A stretch of DNA of 40,786 bases, taken from the NCBI GenBank assembly GCA_024400775.1, contig JAKSMF010000003.1, forward strand, positions 1 to 40,786. Reading direction: 5' to 3'. The translations under genes and the position numbers were made by a program. The notes under the pieces are model-generated. The model had not been told where the DNA came from, made no database searches, and saw only the letters and a list, made by a program, of their open reading frames with translations. This DNA comes from Bacteroidales bacterium (GTDB lineage: Bacteria; Bacteroidota; Bacteroidia; Bacteroidales; WCHB1-69). This document shows positions 35,020-40,786 of the stretch, in pieces (within the stretch, counting starts at the first letter, position 1; each line of letters starts with the position of its first letter).

Positions 35020-36690
35020 ATGAATAAGAAAAATTTCCTGGTTATGTTTGCCATCTTATTGATGACAAACATTTTGTTTTCTCAAAATGTCACTATTGAT
35101 GTCACCTTGTTGAACAACAGCGACAAAAATGTGGATTTGAAACTGGCATACGGGAAGGACAATCCGACGTTGGCCAGCGCAGCCATCACGAACGACCATT
35201 TCGTCATCCAAACAACCGTGGAAGCATCTGACTTATACGCACTTACATTCCCATCCAAACAGAATTTCCTGCTTTGTCTGAATCCGGGCGACAAGGTCAA
35301 ACTGACATTGGATGCGTCCAATATGCAGAGTGTTCCGGAAGCCAGCGGTTCTAATTCCGTCGTCTTCACAAAGAAACTGACCGACATGTTCGTGTCGCGC
35401 CAGCACGTGCTTGATAGCTTGAACCACATGGTACAGAATAATTCCGACCAGAAATATTTCGTCAATTTCCTTAACGTCTTCCAACCTTACAACCAAGCCA
35501 ATGCGAATGTGGCTGACGACATCAAGGCAGCGATTGAGAAAAACGACACCTTGCTGGCGTTGAATGCCAAATACGCGCCGAAAAACGCAGTTGACAAGAA
35601 ATCGGCAGATGCGTATATGACGGCTGCAGTTAAGGAATTGAAGGTTTTCAAAAACTACTTTGCCTCTTATCGTAATTTCGCCACAAACGTAGCGACAACC
35701 GTCAACATAGCCGCATTAGGCCGCATCGCCGGCTTTGATGATTTCTTCATCACAAAAGATGCCTACATTTCAACGACTGACGATCACACCGCATCAATCG
35801 AGTCATTGTTTAACAATTATATGGAAAAAGTCGATGCGATTTTGACCGACTACGACAATCAGTTTTATGACGGCGGCTTGGACAACAACAAGAACAAAAT
35901 CAACTTCTGCAATCGAATTGTCACCATGGTTAACGAATACGGTTCACGTTTGGCTGCGGCCAAAGAGGAGATGACGGTTTCTTCCAACATCGTGAAAACC
36001 ATGGGCGAAAAATTGTTTACAATGGCGCAAAACAATGTGCAACAGATTGTTGCCGGATACCAGCAACAATTTGACGCCTACAACGAAAAAGTCAGCAAAG
36101 AAGCACACGATTTGATGTTAGCGAACAAAGAGGAGCTGGCGACACTGATGTTTTTGGATAACTTCGCACAAGATAAAACGTTACAAGCTGACATTGTAAA
36201 GGCGTTACACGAAAAATACCCGAACCACACGCTGGTTGCGGAACGCTGGAACAAGATGAACAGCGCGACCGTCGGCAACATCGCTCCCGAACTTGCCTTC
36301 AACGATCCGGAAGGCAAGACGCGCAAACTCTCCGACCTGCGCGGCAAAGTGGTGTTGTTGGACTTTTGGGCTTCGTGGTGCGGACCGTGCCGCAAGGAAA
36401 ATCCGCATGTCGTAGCGATGTATCACAAATATCACGACAAAGGATTTGAGATTTTTAGCGTTTCGTTAGACAAAGACAAGAACGCCTGGAAAGGTGCCAT
36501 CGCCAAAGACGGTTTGGTATGGCCCAACCACGTCAGCGACCTCAACGGCTGGGCTTCCGCGGCGGCCAAAATCTATGGCGTAAACTCCATCCCCTGCACC
36601 TTCCTGCTTGACCGTGAAGGACATATCTTGGCAAGAGGCCTGCGCGGACAAGACCTGAGCAACGCTCTCCAACAAATTTTCGGCGAATAA
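35020..36690 (+). CDS. Secreted thioredoxin-fold (TlpA-like) disulfide protein
   Basis: A 556-residue envelope protein. Signal peptide about 1-22 (ending LFSQ); N-terminal beta-rich domain (about 23-125) resembling the DUF4369 domain often fused to such proteins; a helical middle; and a C-terminal TlpA/AhpC-type thioredoxin domain (about 410-556) with LLDFWASWCGPCRKE, active cysteines C454 and C457, and SIPCTFLLDREG containing the cis-proline region. Likely role is disulfide or thiol exchange outside the inner membrane. 28 bases after clpX, perhaps the same transcript. Confidence 0.9.
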   Translation: MNKKNFLVMFAILLMTNILFSQNVTIDVTLLNNSDKNVDLKLAYGKDNPTLASAAITNDHFVIQTTVEASDLYALTFPSKQNFLLCLNPGDKVKLTLDASNMQSVPEASGSNSVVFTKKLTDMFVSRQHVLDSLNHMVQNNSDQKYFVNFLNVFQPYNQANANVADDIKAAIEKNDTLLALNAKYAPKNAVDKKSADAYMTAAVKELKVFKNYFASYRNFATNVATTVNIAALGRIAGFDDFFITKDAYISTTDDHTASIESLFNNYMEKVDAILTDYDNQFYDGGLDNNKNKINFCNRIVTMVNEYGSRLAAAKEEMTVSSNIVKTMGEKLFTMAQNNVQQIVAGYQQQFDAYNEKVSKEAHDLMLANKEELATLMFLDNFAQDKTLQADIVKALHEKYPNHTLVAERWNKMNSATVGNIAPELAFNDPEGKTRKLSDLRGKVVLLDFWASWCGPCRKENPHVVAMYHKYHDKGFEIFSVSLDKDKNAWKGAIAKDGLVWPNHVSDLNGWASAAAKIYGVNSIPCTFLLDREGHILARGLRGQDLSNALQQIFGE

Positions 36691-36698
36691 ATGTAACG

Positions 36699-37547
36699 AT
36701 GAAAAAAGCGACCATCTTCTTGATCCTTTTTTCAATCTTCGGTTTTATTACAGCGCAATCCACTGATAATCAGTTGCAAACAATAAAAACCGTAAAGGGG
36801 AATGCTTTGTCGGCAGATCCCAACGGCAACCTATACGTCGTTGACGGCCCGCTCCTCTACAAATTTGATTCAGAAGGCCGTTTCTTGCACAAATACAGCA
36901 ATTTTCTCTGGGGCGACATCACCTCGATTGATGTTGACAATCCCTTGAAAATCATGGTTTTTTATAAAAACGAATCTCAGATTTTGTTTTTGGATAAAAA
37001 TCTCATCCCGTTGATGGAACCGCTGGATTTGTATGCTAACAATTTCAAAAACATACAGTTAGCGACCTATTCAACCGACAACACCATTTGGCTGTACGAT
37101 GCTGTTTTGCAGGATTTAATCAACGTGAATTTCCAATTGAAAGAGCTCTCGCGCAACCACCTTTCAATGGGGAATTTCAATCCCACACAATTTTTCTCCA
37201 TAAAAGAAAAACAATTAATCATGTTCAATCCGGCGACGGGCGTAGTATTTTTCGACGCATTCGGAACCTACCTCAAAACCATTGCGTTGCCGACAGAATG
37301 TCCCCGAATCAGCATGGATGCCAATAGCACCTATTTATACTTCATAAAATCCGCAACTAACTCTACAACAGACACTAACGACACTTCGCGAACTCAATTT
37401 ATGTATTATGACTACTTGATTATGGATGCCCATCAGATCTGTGAATTGGAGAATGCGGGAAGCACATCCGCACCTCTTTTTTCAAAAAACAATGTATGGT
37501 ATATCGACACGGGGGCGCGAATTCAAAAAATAGAATTTATAGAATAA
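36699..37547 (+). CDS. Secreted protein, possible beta-propeller, function unknown
   Basis: A 282-residue protein with signal peptide MKKATIFLILFSIFGFITAQ. The mature part has repeats of a short pattern such as GNALSADPNGNLYVVDGPLLYKFDSEG, typical of NHL/6-bladed beta-propeller proteins, and STDNTIWLYDAVLQDLINVNF later. No catalytic motif is visible. It begins 9 bases after the thioredoxin-fold gene, indicating co-transcription and a possible envelope function. Confidence 0.75.
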   Translation: MKKATIFLILFSIFGFITAQSTDNQLQTIKTVKGNALSADPNGNLYVVDGPLLYKFDSEGRFLHKYSNFLWGDITSIDVDNPLKIMVFYKNESQILFLDKNLIPLMEPLDLYANNFKNIQLATYSTDNTIWLYDAVLQDLINVNFQLKELSRNHLSMGNFNPTQFFSIKEKQLIMFNPATGVVFFDAFGTYLKTIALPTECPRISMDANSTYLYFIKSATNSTTDTNDTSRTQFMYYDYLIMDAHQICELENAGSTSAPLFSKNNVWYIDTGARIQKIEFIE

Positions 37548-37584
37548 AATACTGATTTTCACGTTTTAACGTTATTATTTAATA

Positions 37585-38547
37585 ATGAAGAGAACAGTGC
37601 TCGTTTTCATGGCAATCTTGATGGTTTCGTCGGCTTTCGGTCAGCGGAAAGGGAAAGGTTGTGACTTCCGGTTTTGGGCGGACTCGTTGGACCGTCTGCG
37701 TGTGGAGTCAATGACGGCGCGCACCGAGGTTGAACGTTACAGTCTGAACGAAGACTTCACCAACCTGCTGGAGCTGACGTTAAACGAAGAAAACTCCTTC
37801 AAATTCGGGTGGGATTCGGTCAAGAACTTTTCGGTGCTGACCTCGCCAGACAAACTTTTCAAAATCTTCACGTGGTTCATTCCGAAAGACGATTACACCG
37901 TTGAAAATCTCGGTTTTATCCAGGTTTATAAGGATGGCCGAAAGAAATACGTGCTGGACCCGCTGTTTGACCGTCGCGTAACGATGGACTATCCGAAAAC
38001 GACCATCGGCAACCAGAACAAATGGTACGGCGCGGTCTATTACAACCTCATTCCCATGAAGACGAAAAACCGCACCTACTACACGCTGCTCGGCTGGAAC
38101 GGGAATGATTTGTTCACGAATCAGAAAGTAATTGAAGTATTGTATTTTAAGCAGGATATGTCGCCGGTTTTCGGGGCCAACATTTTCAAAAAATACAATG
38201 AAAAAGCCTATCGTATCATCTTTGAATATGCCAAAAATTCGGTTTTTTCGTTGAAGTACGAAAACCACACGTACGATGTCGGAACAGGCAAACGCGATCC
38301 GAAAACACACACGGTGATTTATGAAACAATGACCGCGGACATGATTATCTTCGACGACATCGCGCCGTTGGACGACTTCATGGGCAACGTGGCGGCGTTC
38401 ATGGTACCCGAATCCAGCATGAATCACGGATTCATCCAAGACAATGGCAAGTGGCTGTATCTGAACAGCGTCAACGGCCGCAATCCCGACAAGGACAAAC
38501 CAGCGCACCAGGTAAAAGCCCGCGAATACTACAATCCCAACAATTAG
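37585..38547 (+). CDS. Secreted protein of unknown function
   Basis: A 320-residue protein with signal peptide MKRTVLVFMAILMVSSAFGQ. The body contains SPDKLFKIFTWFIPKDDYTVENLGFIQVY and WYGAVYYNLIPMKTKNRTYYTLLGWNGNDLFTNQKVIEVLYF, patterns I recall from conserved Bacteroidales proteins with no known function. No enzyme motif is seen. Last gene of the run that starts at tig, 37 bases after the propeller-like gene. Confidence 0.78.
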   Translation: MKRTVLVFMAILMVSSAFGQRKGKGCDFRFWADSLDRLRVESMTARTEVERYSLNEDFTNLLELTLNEENSFKFGWDSVKNFSVLTSPDKLFKIFTWFIPKDDYTVENLGFIQVYKDGRKKYVLDPLFDRRVTMDYPKTTIGNQNKWYGAVYYNLIPMKTKNRTYYTLLGWNGNDLFTNQKVIEVLYFKQDMSPVFGANIFKKYNEKAYRIIFEYAKNSVFSLKYENHTYDVGTGKRDPKTHTVIYETMTADMIIFDDIAPLDDFMGNVAAFMVPESSMNHGFIQDNGKWLYLNSVNGRNPDKDKPAHQVKAREYYNPNN

Positions 38548-38646
38548 TTATTGCTATCCGGTAAACATTTTGGAACTGCGAATAACAGAATTATTCCTTT
38601 TCGAATTATCTTTTTTGGGGGACACTGCAAAGCAGGAGGAACGTCT

Positions 38647-38712
38647 GATAATGGCGATTATGGAGATGAGAGATCTTTTAATTGAAAATTGAAAGGTGAA
38701 AATTGAAAATTA
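38647..38712. repeat. 28-bp dispersed repeat and heptamer array
   Basis: 38647-38674 (starting GATAATGGCGATTATG and ending GATGAGAGAT) matches 40696-40723 with two mismatches in 28 bases. It is followed at 38680-38712 by AATTGAA twice, AGGTGAA, AATTGAA and AATTA, the same heptamer type as at 7161 and 31343. Confidence 0.85.
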
Positions 38713-38784
38713 TTTTCAGCTGCATTTTTCAACTTTTATCGGACAGCAATAAAATCAATCTGAAGCGGTGCAAAAAGCCTCCTA

Positions 38785-39483
38785 TCAGTGTGCTGTCGCC
38801 AAGGTCACGACGCTGACGCGCACACCTTCGACTTCCAATAATTTCTGGATGGCGGCTTCCGTTGTGGCACCCGTGGTCAGCACATCGTCGCACACAATCA
38901 CATGCTTTCCCGCAAGTGTCTCTTTATCAGCAACGGTGAAGACTTCTTTGACATTTTCCCAGCGGTTGAAGCGTGATTTTTTGGTTTGCGTTTCGGTGAA
39001 GGTTTGGCGCACCAAAATATGCGTATCGTATGGAATCTGCAAACCCGCGCTCAAGCCCTTGGCGATCCATTCGCTTTGGTTGTAACCTCTGGATTTCAGT
39101 TTTTTGGGGTGCAGCGGTATCGGCAGAATAAGGTCGTAATCAGCAAATTTGCCGGAGGCTGCCAGCTTACGACCATACAATTTACCCAGATACTCCCCTA
39201 TCTCCTTATTTCCTTTGTACTTGAGTTGATGAAGCACATTTTGCACATAGTTACCTTTTCGAAAAAACAGAAAGGAGAATGCGTGTTCAACAGGCGCACG
39301 ACCAAGAAACACCTCATCCAAAGGATTGTCATTCCCGACATGATAATTCGTTTCTGGCAGATGCAGCAGGCAATTCAGGCACAAATGTTCCTCGTTTTCC
39401 TGCAAAACATCACCACAACCGACGCAACTTCTAGGATAAAATACTGATAATAAGCCATCTAGAAAGCGAAATATTTTTTTCAT
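38785..39483 (-). CDS. ComF-family phosphoribosyltransferase-like protein
   Basis: ComF family, 232 residues. N-terminal zinc-finger-like pair CVGC...CLNC (C20, C23, C35, C38), then the conserved ILPIPLHPKKLKSRGYNQSEWIA and, near the C-terminus, VIVCDDVLTTGATTEAA, the phosphoribosyl-pyrophosphate binding motif. In naturally competent bacteria ComF helps take up single-stranded DNA; in most others its substrate is unknown. It is alone on the minus strand and divergent from the coiled-coil gene. Confidence 0.92.
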   Translation of the reverse strand: MKKIFRFLDGLLSVFYPRSCVGCGDVLQENEEHLCLNCLLHLPETNYHVGNDNPLDEVFLGRAPVEHAFSFLFFRKGNYVQNVLHQLKYKGNKEIGEYLGKLYGRKLAASGKFADYDLILPIPLHPKKLKSRGYNQSEWIAKGLSAGLQIPYDTHILVRQTFTETQTKKSRFNRWENVKEVFTVADKETLAGKHVIVCDDVLTTGATTEAAIQKLLEVEGVRVSVVTLATAH

Positions 39484-39501
39484 AGCAAGACAATTTTGTA
39501 G

Positions 39502-39533
39502 TAAATTTGCAGTTTAATTAGAGTGCAAATATA
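39502..39533. promoter_or_regulatory. Two facing -7 boxes between comF-like and coiled-coil genes
   Basis: Plus-strand TAAATTTG (39502-39509) points to the gene at 39544; minus-strand TATATTTG (39526-39533) points to the gene ending at 39483. The predicted starts fall within a few bases of each other, so the divergent transcripts would overlap at their 5' ends. Confidence 0.5.
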
Positions 39534-39543
39534 CTAGTAAAAA

Positions 39544-40506
39544 ATGGAAACAGCCGATTCTTTTAACAAAAAAAATTCCAAAAATTTCATCAACGACCAT
39601 GCAGGTCTTTGGGCAATTTTAGCCGCCCTGTTTTTTATCACAACGGTAATTTTTGCGATACTCTATTTTGGCAAAAATTCTGATTTCAAGGAAGTTGTCG
39701 CTCAAGAAGAACAGAGTGTTCAAGACAATCAGGACTTGATTCGCCAGTTGGATTCATTGAAGGCCGAACATGCGCGCATCAAGGCAGAAGCTGGCGCCCT
39801 CGCCGATTCTTTGTCGGTACAAGACAGCGTAATTATGGCTCAGATTGCTGAAATCGAAGGCCTTATGGCTCGCCAAGCAGACTACAACAGCATCAAGCGC
39901 AAGCTGGAAAGAGTACAGAAAATCTCCAAAGATTATGTACATCAGATGGATAGCTTGATTGTCATTCAGCATCAGTTGGAGCAGAAGAACGAAGCTCTGA
40001 ACACCGAGCTCACGCAAACCAAAGAGGCGAAGGCTACGGTAGAACAGCAGAATGTCGAACTCACCACCCGAATGAACGAAGCGGCACAGCTGTCGGCCAA
40101 CAACATACGAGCTTGCTGCGTCTATAGGAAGAGTAAGAGCAATCCGGAAGTTGAGACCAAGAAGGCGAGAGATGCCGAACGCATCAAGACCACGCTGACG
40201 CTGGCGAAGAACACGTTGGTACCTGCCGGGACCTACAATGTATATTGCAGAATCTCCTGTCCGGGCGACGGTCACGTACTTTGCGCGGGCAAATCGGATG
40301 CCTACTCTTTCATGAACAACGGGCAACGCCTGCAATACACAGTGAAATCAAGCGTCAACTACGTTAACCACGCGGAAAGCGTAACGATGTATTGGAATAT
40401 TTCAGAACAAGACCAAAAGAAATTCAAAGAGATGCGTGGAACGTTCATCGTCCAAGTATTTTCCGACAACGGTCTGTTAGGCGAAACCCGCTTCACACTT
40501 GAATAA
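39544..40506 (+). CDS. Membrane-anchored coiled-coil protein of unknown function
   Basis: A 320-residue protein. One transmembrane helix at about 21-43 (GLWAILAALFFITTVIFAIL) follows a short polar N-terminus; residues about 50-190 form a long coiled coil; the C-terminal globular part (about 195-320) contains KTTLTLAKNTLVPAGTYNVYCRISCPGDG and GTFIVQVFSDNGLLGETRFTLE, a beta-sandwich-like pattern. The layout suggests an inner-membrane anchor with a periplasmic domain. I do not recognise a named family with certainty. It is followed by a terminator. Confidence 0.8.
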   Translation: METADSFNKKNSKNFINDHAGLWAILAALFFITTVIFAILYFGKNSDFKEVVAQEEQSVQDNQDLIRQLDSLKAEHARIKAEAGALADSLSVQDSVIMAQIAEIEGLMARQADYNSIKRKLERVQKISKDYVHQMDSLIVIQHQLEQKNEALNTELTQTKEAKATVEQQNVELTTRMNEAAQLSANNIRACCVYRKSKSNPEVETKKARDAERIKTTLTLAKNTLVPAGTYNVYCRISCPGDGHVLCAGKSDAYSFMNNGQRLQYTVKSSVNYVNHAESVTMYWNISEQDQKKFKEMRGTFIVQVFSDNGLLGETRFTLE

Positions 40507-40529
40507 ACGGCGGCAGTAGCTGAAAACAG

Positions 40530-40569
40530 AAAGCGCAGTCAATGGCAACATCGTGACTGCGCTTTTTTT
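40530..40569 (+). terminator. Intrinsic terminator
   Basis: A perfect 12-bp stem (AAAGCGCAGTCA with TGACTGCGCTTT), 12-base loop that can pair further, and a run of seven T. It ends the coiled-coil gene transcript. Confidence 0.92.
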
Positions 40570-40695
40570 GCTATAAGCTGGAAGTGGAAAGCATTTTTAG
40601 GCAATATTGCTGTCCCGTAAACATTATTCCAACCACAAAAGACAATATTTCCGGTTCAGTCTTATTTGTTTCAGGTTTATGACGGAGTAAGTTCC

Positions 40696-40786
40696 GATAA
40701 TAGTGATTATGGAGATGAGAGATGAGAGATGAGAGATAAGAGATAAGAGATAAGAGATAAGAGATGAGAGATAAGAGATAAGAGAT
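40696..40786. repeat. 28-bp dispersed repeat leading into a GAGATRA heptamer array
   Basis: 40696-40723 is the second copy of the 28-bp element at 38647. It runs into ten full heptamers, GAGATGA or GAGATAA, from 40712 to 40781, and a partial unit at the window edge, so the array may continue beyond it. The order is three GAGATGA, four GAGATAA, one GAGATGA, two GAGATAA. Confidence 0.92.

Overview
The window is a piece of chromosome from a member of the Bacteroidota, most likely an uncultured anaerobic Bacteroidales. The evidence is internal: a complete porP-gldK-gldL-gldM-gldN type IX secretion block, a short SpeA-type arginine decarboxylase, lysine 2,3-aminomutase, butyrate kinase, many secreted proteins with Bacteroidota-style signal peptides, weak or absent Shine-Dalgarno sequences, and repeated TAnnTTTG elements (the Bacteroidota -7 box) just upstream of genes. 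No species can be named from the sequence alone.

Layout. 1-1237 (minus): the 5' part of rplO, then rpmD, a 325-bp leader, and a small lipoprotein. 1300-3446 (plus): a PHP-family phosphatase overlapping an M28 peptidase. 3537-4496 (minus): ftsY. 4668-11604 (plus): a small lipoprotein, butyrate kinase, NAD kinase, a flavin reductase-like protein, a secreted protein of unknown function and a Pif1-like helicase. 11747-13252 (plus): kamA and a tRNA-Val(CAC), each followed by a hairpin. 13547-19947 (minus): the type IX secretion operon with a strong terminator. 20089-26030 (minus): a glucosaminidase/LysM protein, a membrane-anchored M23 peptidase and a 1162-residue outer-membrane protein. 26256-31343 (plus): speA, an ABC-F ATPase interrupted by an in-frame stop, and a TPR protein. 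31565-38547 (plus): tig-clpP-clpX, then a thioredoxin-domain protein and two secreted proteins of unknown function. 38785-39483 (minus): a ComF-family protein. 39544-40506 (plus): a membrane-anchored coiled-coil protein. The window ends inside a heptanucleotide repeat array.

Functional themes. The inner-membrane motor (GldL/GldM), its periplasmic ring (GldK/GldN) and PorP form the core of type IX secretion. Two envelope hydrolases and a large outer-membrane protein lie directly upstream on the same strand. KamA keeps the key residues of the clostridial enzyme at the same residue numbers, and with butyrate kinase it suggests lysine fermentation to butyrate, although the intermediate steps are not in the window. 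Trigger factor, ClpP and ClpX form a folding and proteolysis operon.

The most unusual points are: an in-frame TAA in the ABC-F gene at a position I expect to be tyrosine, with the missing C-terminal coiled coil intact downstream; rpmD-rplO lacking the usual upstream rpsE; a family of purine-rich 7-bp repeats in several intergenic spaces; a tRNA-Val with two A-C mismatches; and a perfectly symmetric divergent promoter. I found no CRISPR array, transposase, phage gene or defence system, and no clearly new multi-gene system.
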